Assembly: GCA_964588325.1 (NCBI GenBank)
Contig: CAZPOR010000001.1
Span: forward strand, 1 to 64,000
Direction of reading: 5' to 3'
Origin: Thiovibrio sp964588325
Lineage (GTDB): Bacteria; Desulfobacterota; Desulfobulbia; Desulfobulbales; Desulfurivibrionaceae
DNA: 64,000 nt
In this document: positions 26,476-33,105 of the stretch, piece after piece
How the letters are laid out: each line of letters begins with the position of its first letter
Numbering within the stretch: the stretch's first letter is position 1
Program-made: the position numbers and the translations under genes
The notes under the pieces: generated by a model
What the model was told of the DNA's origin: nothing
Database searches by the model: none
What the model saw: the letters and a program-made list of their open reading frames with translations, nothing else

Positions 26476-26510
26476 GTGACGGATGCTGTGTTCTTTAAAG
26501 CATCCGTCAC
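26476..26510 (+). other. Perfect 11-bp hairpin downstream of cassette 1
   Basis: GTGACGGATGC (26476-26486) pairs perfectly with GCATCCGTCAC (26500-26510). It has no T-run and lies before the true terminator. It is repeated unchanged at 27710-27744. Possible RNA-stabilising or processing element. Confidence 0.6.
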
Positions 26511-26556
26511 GGTCCCTGATGCCGTTCAACGGCTGACCTTGCAGTACCCTCCCTCC

Positions 26557-26585
26557 AAGCCCGGGTTCGCCCGGGCTTTTTTTTG
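26557..26585 (+). terminator. Rho-independent terminator, cassette 1
   Basis: AAGCCCGGG pairs with CCCGGGCTT around a TTCG loop, followed by a run of eight T. A duplicate lies at 27791-27819. Confidence 0.92.
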
Positions 26586-26816
26586 TTTTGCCGCAAACCA
26601 AAGTCAGTCTCTAGAAGAAAAAATTGTCTCTGCTCCTTGCATCTGAAAAACCACCTTGCAACCCGATTGAGGGGGAAGTGCGTTGAGCGCCGTCGAAGAG
26701 CGTGCTGCCGGAATTGTAACCGCGTGGATATGTTCTGCGGAGTTACCGGCAAAACAGGCTGCCTTCTGTGGCGCATCATTCTGTGTCATAAGGCGCGCCT
26801 GCTGTTTGAAATAGCA

Positions 26817-26860
26817 GGGGTGTGGCACGCGCAACACCCCTGCGACACATGTGGCAACAG
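26817..26860. promoter_or_regulatory. Candidate activator-binding site UAS2
   Basis: Dyad GGGGTGTGGC-ACGC-GCAACACCCC at 26817-26840, followed by a half-site GGCAACA near 26853. It resembles UAS1 and sits about 175-190 bp upstream of promoter P2. The rest of the 26586-26816 stretch shows no supported gene. Confidence 0.55.
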
Positions 26861-26896
26861 AAGTGTAGCGTTGTCCCCGCTGACGCTACACTTTTT
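26861..26896 (+). terminator. Hairpin with T-run downstream of UAS2
   Basis: AAGTGTAGCG (26861-26870) pairs with CGCTACACTT (26884-26893), followed by TTT. It mirrors the terminator next to UAS1 in position and shape, though no coding gene ends just upstream here, so it may be a relic of the duplicated module. Confidence 0.5.
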
Positions 26897-27013
26897 CGCG
26901 TCTTACAATGCGTGTTTTTCCAGGGGGAGTGTTTGTCTTTGTTTTTTATTTCCATTTAAATCAAGTAGTTAAGTTTCAAGAATGGAAAAGTCATCCCTGC
27001 GTCCGGAGTGTGT

Positions 27014-27029
27014 TGGCACACCCCATGCA
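27014..27029 (+). promoter_or_regulatory. Sigma-54 promoter P2 (cassette 2)
   Basis: TGGCACACCCCATGCA with GG-N10-GC spacing, identical to P1 and the same distance from the 71-aa gene. Confidence 0.82.
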
Positions 27030-27097
27030 ATGTACCCTGATCAAACGAGACAAGAATCATGATACGAGCGAAAAAACAAAATCATAGGAGGCTCACC

Positions 27098-27313
27098 ATG
27101 AAGAATACAATGCAGAAACAAGGACTCGGTCTTGGCGAACTTGATCAGGAAGCAATCGGTGAGGGAATCTCCCAGGCAGGCGTGGGCGTCATTCTTACCT
27201 TGGCCACCTTGATCGGAGTATGGGGCATTGCCTGTTTGGTCGGTGGAATGATCAGCATGGGCGGTGTCTTGGAAATGGGGCGCAACTGGCTCACCGCAGT
27301 AACAGGCATGTAA
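27098..27313 (+). CDS. Small membrane protein, 71 aa (cassette 2, gene 1)
   Basis: Duplicate of the protein at 25865-26080, with three conservative changes (Val to Thr in the helix start, and Ile-Ile to Val-Leu before EMGRNWL). It has the same single transmembrane helix, cysteine and AGGAGG ribosome-binding site. Retention of an intact reading frame with only conservative differences argues that both copies are functional. Function unknown; see the cassette 1 copy for the wider context. Confidence 0.85.
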   Translation: MKNTMQKQGLGLGELDQEAIGEGISQAGVGVILTLATLIGVWGIACLVGGMISMGGVLEMGRNWLTAVTGM

Positions 27314-27327
27314 TCCGGCTGAAAAAT

Positions 27328-27356
27328 CAAGGGCTTGGGGGTAAACCAAGCCCTTG
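27328..27356 (+). other. Intercistronic hairpin, cassette 2
   Basis: CAAGGGCTTGG (27328-27338) pairs perfectly with CCAAGCCCTTG (27346-27356), an 11-bp stem. It is stronger than the cassette 1 equivalent, although the surrounding sequence is otherwise similar. Confidence 0.6.
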
Positions 27357-27387
27357 GAAAAAAAGAAAATTCATAAGGAGCGACATC

Positions 27388-27699
27388 ATGGAAAAGGCAA
27401 TATCAGACAAGAAGGGCGCAGGGATTTTCATGGCAGTAATGGGCGGCATCGGCGCGGCAGTCGGAGTATGGGCTTTTGCCGCTCTGAGTTTCAGCCTTTC
27501 CAAGGCTGGTTTGAGCGAGGTGGCCCGGCAATACATGGTCGCCATCGGCCTGATCGGCGAACAGGCCACCCTGGTGGATTTTTACACCCACATCAAGGGT
27601 GTTGAGTATCTGGTCTGCGTCGCTTTCTTCGCCGCGTTCCCGGTTTTCTTCAAGTATGTCAATACCCCCAAGAAGGTTACGGTTCCCGGCCAACGCTGA
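27388..27699 (+). CDS. Membrane protein, 103 aa (cassette 2, gene 2)
   Basis: The predicted protein is identical to the one at 26154-26465: two transmembrane helices with a charged central segment and a basic tail. AAGGAG precedes the ATG. Complete identity of this half of the duplication, against divergence further upstream, points to a recent event or to gene conversion. It is followed by the repeated hairpin (27710-27744) and terminator. Confidence 0.85.
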   Translation: MEKAISDKKGAGIFMAVMGGIGAAVGVWAFAALSFSLSKAGLSEVARQYMVAIGLIGEQATLVDFYTHIKGVEYLVCVAFFAAFPVFFKYVNTPKKVTVPGQR

Positions 27700-27709
27700 T
27701 CAGGAGCCG

Positions 27710-27744
27710 GTGACGGATGCTGTGTTCTTTAAAGCATCCGTCAC
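27710..27744 (+). other. Perfect 11-bp hairpin downstream of cassette 2
   Basis: Same GTGACGGATGC / GCATCCGTCAC stem as at 26476-26510. Confidence 0.6.
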
Positions 27745-27790
27745 GGTCCCTGATGCCGTTCAACGGCTGACCTTGCAGTACCCTCCCTCC

Positions 27791-27819
27791 AAGCCCGGGT
27801 TCGCCCGGGCTTTTTTTTT
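27791..27819 (+). terminator. Rho-independent terminator, cassette 2
   Basis: AAGCCCGGG / CCCGGGCTT stem with TTCG loop and a T-run, copy of the one at 26557. It separates the cassette from ftsH. Confidence 0.92.
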
Positions 27820-27935
27820 ATTGTTTTTCGCGGAGGAATGATAGGCTGAAGTAAATGCATGGTCCGAATGTTGCAAATTTTTTTCTTTGGAATCCGTTCG
27901 CGCTGCTTCGTGTTCATTCAGTCCGGGAGGAAATT

Positions 27936-29756
27936 GTGGCCAAATATGTGAGAAACTATCTGCTGCTCATGGCGGCGGCAACGTTGGGGGTTATTGGATA
28001 CAACGTCTGGCTCGTTGAAAATCAGCTTCCCATGCTGGAATATTCGGCTTTTCTCGCCAAATTGGAAAATAACGAGATCAAGGCGGCGCGGATACAGGGG
28101 CAGGAGATCACCGGCACGGACAGTTATGGTCAGTCCTTTTCCACCTATGCTCCGGATGTGCAGCAGCTTCTTCCCAGGCTTGAGGGGAAGAATGTCCGTA
28201 TTTCCGCCGGGAAACCCCGCGCGGTTTCCCCCTTTTGGTCTTCGACCTTTCCGGTTTTGCTGCTCATGGGCGGCTGGATGTTTTTTATGTTTCGCGGCCA
28301 AAAGGGTGGGGGCGGCGGCGTCAGTGGGGGGTTCGGCAAGAAAAAAATCGCCATGGACCCGGACAAGGCCCGGCGGGTGACTTTTGCCGATGTGGCCGGC
28401 ATTCCGGAGGCAAAGGAAGAATTGGTCGAGATCGTGGAGTTTTTGAAGGATTCCAAGAAGATTACGCGTCTCGGGGGCAAGATCCCCAAGGGCGTGCTGC
28501 TGCAGGGCCCTCCGGGAACCGGAAAGACCTTGCTGGCCAAGGCCATTGCCGGAGAAGCAGGCGTGCCTTTTTACAGCATCAGCGGTTCTGATTTTGTCGA
28601 GATGTTTGTCGGGGTCGGCGCTTCCCGGGTGCGGGATCTGTTCGCCCAGGCCAAGAAAAGCGCGCCGTGCATCATCTTCATCGACGAAATCGATGCGGTG
28701 GGCCGCAGTCGCGGAGCTGCCGGGGCCATGGGCGGCCAGGACGAGCGGGAGCAAACCCTTAACGCCCTGCTGGTTGAAATGGATGGCTTCCAGAGCGAGC
28801 AAACCGTCATCATCGTGGCGGCGACCAACAGACCGGATGTTCTTGATCCCGCTTTGATGCGGCCGGGCAGGTTCGATCGGCAGGTCACCATCATGCCTCC
28901 CGATGTCAAGGGGCGGCGCAAGATCCTGGAGGTGCACTCCCGCAACGTGATGATGGATCCTGACGTTGATCTGCAGGTGGTGGCTCAGTCCACGCCGGGA
29001 TTCACCGGCGCCGAACTTGCCAACCTCATCAATGAGTCCGCCCTGATGGCGGCGCGCAAGGGCAAGACGGGAATTCAGCTCAGTGATATCGAGGATGCCA
29101 AGGATAAGATCCTCATGGGGGCGGAAAGGACCGGGTTGGTCATCAGCGACCAGCAGCGCAAGGTCACGGCCTACCATGAAGCCGGACACGCGATCCTAGC
29201 CAAGGTGTTGCCCAATACGGACCCGGTGCACAAGATTACCATCATCCCGCGAGGGCAGGCAATGGGGGTGATGCAACAGGTGCCCATTGACGACCGACAT
29301 GCCTATTCAAAGGAATATTTGACCAACCGGATCAAGATCCTCCTTGGCGGCAGGACAGCGGAGGAGATTGTCTTCAATGAATTCTCAACCGGCGCCAGCA
29401 ATGATCTGCAGGTTGCCACGGATATCGCCAGCCGCATGGTGTGTGAATGGGGAATGAGCGAACGGCTTGGGCCACGGGCCTTCGTCACGTCTGACCAGGG
29501 CTTTCTCGGCAGCGGTTCGCGGCAACGTTCTTACAGCGAAGAAATCGCCAGAACAATCGATGAGGAGGTCTCCCGGATCATCGCGGAGTGCTATCAGGAG
29601 GCGATTATTATCCTTGAAGGGCGCATTACCTTTCTGCATAAACTGGCGGAAGTTCTTCTGCTCAATGAGACCATTGATGCGGAAGAGGTTGATATCATCG
29701 TGACCTGTCCCAAGCTCACCGAAGAAAACAAGGCGCAAACCGGATTATTCGGTTAG
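27936..29756 (+). CDS. ftsH: ATP-dependent zinc metalloprotease FtsH
   Basis: 606-aa membrane-anchored AAA+ protease that extracts and degrades membrane and regulatory proteins. Two N-terminal helices (about residues 7-25 and 105-122) flank a periplasmic domain. The Walker A motif GPPGTGKT is at about 191-198, Walker B is IIFIDEIDAVG, the SRH arginines are in NRPDVLDPALMRPGRFD, and the zinc site HEAGH is at 414-418. The GTG at 27936 follows GGGAGGAAATT, a strong ribosome-binding site; upstream codons have no family similarity. It lies directly after the duplicated membrane-protein cassettes, which could be its substrates or modulators. Whether this is the only FtsH in the genome is unknown. 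Confidence 0.95.
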   Translation: MAKYVRNYLLLMAAATLGVIGYNVWLVENQLPMLEYSAFLAKLENNEIKAARIQGQEITGTDSYGQSFSTYAPDVQQLLPRLEGKNVRISAGKPRAVSPFWSSTFPVLLLMGGWMFFMFRGQKGGGGGVSGGFGKKKIAMDPDKARRVTFADVAGIPEAKEELVEIVEFLKDSKKITRLGGKIPKGVLLQGPPGTGKTLLAKAIAGEAGVPFYSISGSDFVEMFVGVGASRVRDLFAQAKKSAPCIIFIDEIDAVGRSRGAAGAMGGQDEREQTLNALLVEMDGFQSEQTVIIVAATNRPDVLDPALMRPGRFDRQVTIMPPDVKGRRKILEVHSRNVMMDPDVDLQVVAQSTPGFTGAELANLINESALMAARKGKTGIQLSDIEDAKDKILMGAERTGLVISDQQRKVTAYHEAGHAILAKVLPNTDPVHKITIIPRGQAMGVMQQVPIDDRHAYSKEYLTNRIKILLGGRTAEEIVFNEFSTGASNDLQVATDIASRMVCEWGMSERLGPRAFVTSDQGFLGSGSRQRSYSEEIARTIDEEVSRIIAECYQEAIIILEGRITFLHKLAEVLLLNETIDAEEVDIIVTCPKLTEENKAQTGLFG

Positions 29757-29777
29757 GCGGCGTGATGGCGCGCAACC

Positions 29778-29830
29778 TGTTGCACGCAACACTTGTGTTG
29801 CATCAGAAGTGTTGCGTGCAACACTTTTTC
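29778..29830. promoter_or_regulatory. Candidate activator sites UAS3 and hairpin after ftsH
   Basis: Dyad TGTTGCACGCAACA (29778-29791), a half-site GTGTTGCA (29795-29802) and a second dyad AAGTGTTGC-GT-GCAACACTT (29807-29826) followed by TTTT. They stand about 225-275 bp upstream of P3. The last dyad plus T-run could also terminate ftsH. The spacer differs from UAS1, so shared recognition is likely but unproven. The rest of 29831-30051 holds no supported gene. Confidence 0.55.
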
Positions 29831-30051
29831 CCCGGGCCGCGCAACTCCGTCGCACACTGCATGGCCTCCTGCGGCAATTTTTAATTTCCCCCGGGTGTAA
29901 CATTCCCCAGAGAGAGCGTTACCCCAAAACGCGTTCTTCTTCAGCAGCTCTCGTTTTTTCCGGATTTCGAGCTGTGCGTTTCGGGTGAAATGTGCTCCGA
30001 ATGTCCGCTCCGGATTGGGGACTTTCACTTAATGCGCTCGAAAATAAAGGT

Positions 30052-30067
30052 TGGCACAGGATGTGCT
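30052..30067 (+). promoter_or_regulatory. Sigma-54 promoter P3 (cytochrome operon)
   Basis: TGGCACAGGATGTGCT, preceded by T, matches the -24/-12 pattern with GG-N10-GC spacing. It drives the pentahaem cytochrome operon from about 30079, leaving a leader of roughly 170 bp. Confidence 0.78.
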
Positions 30068-30249
30068 AAGTCCAAGGTCGAAAGCAAGAGCACACGGCAA
30101 AAAAAGGAGGGGTGCGAAAAAAACATCGCGTGGACCGCAAGCGCGGGCGGCGTTGTTCGTGCCAGCCCTTTCCGGGTCAGAATTTTTCGATGGTACGGTT
30201 ATTTTTTGGACAACGGCTTACGAGATTACTTTTTTACAAGGAGACCAAC

Positions 30250-30783
30250 ATGGGAGGAAGAAAAAAGACACTCATGGGCATGGCGGCGCTTATGCTCCTG
30301 ACCGCGCCGATGGGTGCGCAGAGTTGGGCCGCGGATGGCCCTGGCACGGTGGAACTCGGCAGTCTGGCAAATCATTATTCCGCAGTGACCTTTGACCATG
30401 CCATGCATGTCGGGGTAGCGGCGAGTTGTGCCGAGTGTCATCACCACACAACCGGGCTCGCGCCCACGGATCCTAATTGTGTCCGTTGCCACGAAGCCGG
30501 AGCACAAGCAAAATCTGTTGCCTGCAAGGATTGCCACTCCGACAAGCGATTTTCCGCGGAAGATATGGAAAAGACCGGCGGAAATCCCCAACTCTACCAT
30601 AAAGGCAAACCCGGCCTGAAAGGGGCGTATCACCAAAAATGCCTTGGCTGCCACACCACCATGGGCGGACCGACCGGCTGCCAGGATTGTCATACCCGCA
30701 ACGACCAGGGCGACGCTTTTTTCCATTCCGGCAAGTATGCCCCGGCGCCAACGGCTTCCGGCGGGCATGGGGGCGGTCATTGA
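30250..30783 (+). CDS. Pentahaem periplasmic cytochrome c (class III-like)
   Basis: 177-aa secreted cytochrome. The signal peptide (MGGRKKTLMGMAALMLL to about SWAAD) is followed by five CXXCH motifs: CAECH, CVRCH, CKDCH, CLGCH and CQDCH. Extra histidines (FDHAMH, HHHTT, LYHKGK, FFHSGK) can serve as sixth ligands, as in cytochrome c3-type and QrcA-type proteins. The C-terminus is Gly/His rich. AAGGAGA precedes ATG 30250. First gene of an operon with the ferredoxin-like and NrfD-like subunits, it probably exchanges electrons between that membrane module and periplasmic partners. Confidence 0.9.
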   Translation: MGGRKKTLMGMAALMLLTAPMGAQSWAADGPGTVELGSLANHYSAVTFDHAMHVGVAASCAECHHHTTGLAPTDPNCVRCHEAGAQAKSVACKDCHSDKRFSAEDMEKTGGNPQLYHKGKPGLKGAYHQKCLGCHTTMGGPTGCQDCHTRNDQGDAFFHSGKYAPAPTASGGHGGGH

Positions 30784-30839
30784 TTTGAAGGCCACAGAGG
30801 CTTGAAGCTTACGCTGAAACGATATCAGAGGAATTTACT

Positions 30840-31763
30840 ATGAAAAAGTTACACCGCAGAAGTTTCTTGAAAGGCGGATTGGCCGGTGGCGCTGCCATCG
30901 CCGCCGTCGGGACAAGCAAACATGCCGAGGCTGCCGGGAGTTTCGGCGGCTATCCGGACAGCATGGGCGTGCTTGTCGATCTTACCAAATGTGTCGGCTG
31001 CCGCACCTGTGAAGCCGCCTGCAACAAAGAACAAGGGTTGCCCGCACCGGACAAGTCCTTTGACGATCCTTCGGTGTTCGAGGAAAAACGCGAAGGGGGG
31101 CTGCCAAGAAGAACCACGGAAAAGGCCTACACCGTGGTGCAGAAGTACGACGTGGAGGGCCGCGAGCACCCGCTGTTTCGCAAGGTGCAGTGCAACCACT
31201 GCAACGAGCCCGCCTGTCTGACCTCCTGTTTCGTCAATGCCTACAAAAAAACGCCGGAAGGCGCAGTGATGTATGACCCCACCGTCTGCGTCGGCTGCCG
31301 GACCTGCATGGTGGCCTGTCCGTTTTATATCCCGGCCTACAGCTATTCCAGCGCCATCAACCCGGTGGTGAAGAAATGCATCATGTGCTACGACACCCGC
31401 CTCAAGTTCGGCAAGCCTCCGGCCTGTGTCGAGGCGTGCCCCCAGGAGGTGATGATTTTCGGCAAGCGCAAGGACCTCCTCAAGCTGGCCCATCAGCGGA
31501 TCAGCGAGAAGCCGGATGCCTATGTGGATCATGTGTACGGCGAAAACGAGGTCGGCGGCACCGCCTGGATGTACCTCTCCGACGTGCCCTTTGACAAGAT
31601 CGGTTACGACACCCATCTCGGGGACCAGCCGATCATCAGTTATGTCAAGGAATTCCTGGCGATCGTACCCATGGTGCTCACCATCTGGCCCGCGCTCTTT
31701 ACCGGCTTCCACTTGCTGAGCAACCGGAAAGAAGCCCTGAAAAACGAAGATAATAAAAGCTGA
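30840..31763 (+). CDS. HybA-like periplasmic 4x[4Fe-4S] subunit with TAT signal
   Basis: 307-aa electron-transfer subunit. Twin-arginine signal HRRSFLKGG at the N-terminus. Four cysteine clusters follow: CVGCRTCEAAC, CNHCNEPACLTSC, CVGCRTCMVAC and the spread cluster CIMCYDTR...CVEAC. A C-terminal hydrophobic helix (AIVPMVLTIWPALFTGFHLL) anchors it, as in HybA. In hydrogenase-2 such a protein passes electrons between the catalytic subunits and the HybB quinone site. Here no hydrogenase gene is nearby, and the pentahaem cytochrome upstream is the likely partner. Confidence 0.92.
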   Translation: MKKLHRRSFLKGGLAGGAAIAAVGTSKHAEAAGSFGGYPDSMGVLVDLTKCVGCRTCEAACNKEQGLPAPDKSFDDPSVFEEKREGGLPRRTTEKAYTVVQKYDVEGREHPLFRKVQCNHCNEPACLTSCFVNAYKKTPEGAVMYDPTVCVGCRTCMVACPFYIPAYSYSSAINPVVKKCIMCYDTRLKFGKPPACVEACPQEVMIFGKRKDLLKLAHQRISEKPDAYVDHVYGENEVGGTAWMYLSDVPFDKIGYDTHLGDQPIISYVKEFLAIVPMVLTIWPALFTGFHLLSNRKEALKNEDNKS

Positions 31764-31779
31764 GGAGAGGTGGACAACG

Positions 31780-33030
31780 ATGAATAGCTTACAATCACAA
31801 GGGTTCGCCCCTGTTGTCTCCCATCTCAAGAAGGATGGGAGCGAGTGGACCGTAAAAGAGAAGCTCATGCTGGGGCTTTCCCCCAAAGAATACATGGCGG
31901 TGCAGCTCCGCAATCCGTTCAATTGGGTGCTTTGGGCCATCTATGCCGTGGGCCTGCCGGTTCTGGTGGGACGTTTTATCTTCGGCCTCGGCTGGGTCAC
32001 GCATTCCTCCTATGACTATCCCTGGGGGCTCTTTCTCGGCTGGGGCCTGTTTACCATGGTGCCGCTGTCCGCTTCGGGTTTCATGATGGGAACCACGGTG
32101 GAGCTTTTCGGCCGCAAGGATTTCAAGCCCATCGAGCGGCTCGGCTTGCTGAACGGTCTTCTGGGCTATCTGTTTGCGGTCATGTTTTTGCAGGTGGATC
32201 TTGGTCAGCCCTGGCGTCTGATCTACCCCATGTTCGTCTCCCTGGGGCCGGCGGCGGTACTCTTCCTCGTGGCCTGGCATGTGGCCACCTATCTTTCCTG
32301 CCAGGTGGCGGAGCTGGTGCCGGCCTTTGCCGAATGGATGGGTTTTCCCAAGGCCAAGCAGTTTATCAAGAAGATCGTCCTCGGCCTGACCGTTGCCGGG
32401 ATCATCCTTTCCACCCTGCACCAGGGAGCCCTGGGCGCGTTGTTCACCTATGCCCCCGGCAAGGTGCATCCGCTCTGGTACTCTTCTTCCTTCCAGTGGT
32501 TCCAGTTTTTCGTTTCCGCGGTTTTTGCCGGGCTCTCGATGCTCATTGTGGTCAGTACCCTCACCAAGTGGTTCATGCGTTGGCGGTGTGACGAGACCTA
32601 TCTGAACAACCTGAGCAAATTGACCCTGGGTCTGGCCAAGGGCGCCTCCCTTGCCCTGATCACCTATCTGGTGATCAAGATCATCGGCATTGCCCATGAT
32701 AACGACTGGCAGTATCTGGCCACCGGCTGGGGCGCCTGGTTCATGTTCGAGATGGTGGTTGGGGTGATACTGCCCCTGATTTTCTATACCATGGCCGTGC
32801 GGAACGGCAACGCCTCCCTGGCCCGTTTCAGCGCCTTTTTGGCGGTGTTCGGCCTCGCTCTGAACAGGTTGAACACGGCGCTGATCACCTTCAACTGGCA
32901 GTTGTATCAGGAGATCCCCCATTGGCGGGAAGTGGTGATCGTGGTCACTGTCTATGCCACTTATATCGTGGTGTATCGGGCGGTTCTGGCCAGGATGCCT
33001 ATTCTCTACACCTGGAAGGAAAAGAAGTAA
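31780..33030 (+). CDS. HybB/NrfD-like integral membrane quinone-interacting subunit
   Basis: 416-aa polytopic protein with about ten hydrophobic helices. The pattern of HybB/NrfD proteins is visible: WVLWAIYAVGLPVLVGRFIFGLGWVTHSSYDYPWGLFLGW, LGQPWRLIYPMF, ILSTLHQGALG and a conserved charged residue set inside helices. It contains no haem-binding CXXCH. In family members it oxidises or reduces menaquinone and may move protons. The gene follows the HybA-like gene by 16 bp, completing a cytochrome-FeS-NrfD module. Confidence 0.92.
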   Translation: MNSLQSQGFAPVVSHLKKDGSEWTVKEKLMLGLSPKEYMAVQLRNPFNWVLWAIYAVGLPVLVGRFIFGLGWVTHSSYDYPWGLFLGWGLFTMVPLSASGFMMGTTVELFGRKDFKPIERLGLLNGLLGYLFAVMFLQVDLGQPWRLIYPMFVSLGPAAVLFLVAWHVATYLSCQVAELVPAFAEWMGFPKAKQFIKKIVLGLTVAGIILSTLHQGALGALFTYAPGKVHPLWYSSSFQWFQFFVSAVFAGLSMLIVVSTLTKWFMRWRCDETYLNNLSKLTLGLAKGASLALITYLVIKIIGIAHDNDWQYLATGWGAWFMFEMVVGVILPLIFYTMAVRNGNASLARFSAFLAVFGLALNRLNTALITFNWQLYQEIPHWREVVIVVTVYATYIVVYRAVLARMPILYTWKEKK

Positions 33031-33078
33031 CATCCCGTCGGGGATGAAAAAAGGCAGGGCCGGAGATCCGGCCCTGCC
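33031..33078 (+). other. Two consecutive hairpins after the NrfD-like gene
   Basis: CATCCC/GGGATG (33031-33046) and then a perfect 11-bp stem GGCAGGGCCGG / CCGGCCCTGCC (33053-33078) with an AGAT loop. No T-run follows, so it may attenuate or stabilise rather than fully terminate. The next gene starts at 33106. Confidence 0.6.
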
Positions 33079-33105
33079 GCAACTTGCAACTCCGGACTGA
33101 GCGAA

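Larger units (their letters stand above)
25707..26585 (+). repeat. Tandem cassette duplication, copy 1
   Basis: An 879-bp unit from GTTTTTTATTTC through the terminator T-run, repeated at 26941-27819 with a 1,234-bp period. It includes a sigma-54 promoter, the 71-aa and 103-aa membrane protein genes and a terminator. The second gene and the 3' region look identical between copies, while the promoter flank and the intercistronic region have diverged. Confidence 0.95.
26941..27819 (+). repeat. Tandem cassette duplication, copy 2
   Basis: Second 879-bp unit, offset 1,234 bp from copy 1. The promoter core, second gene, 3' hairpin and terminator match copy 1. The intercistronic hairpin and three codons of gene 1 differ. 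Confidence 0.95.

Noticed and set aside
25499..29830. Repeated TGTTGC dyads considered as a CRISPR array
   Set aside because: The dyads are few, differ in sequence and are separated by genes, with no regular spacers.
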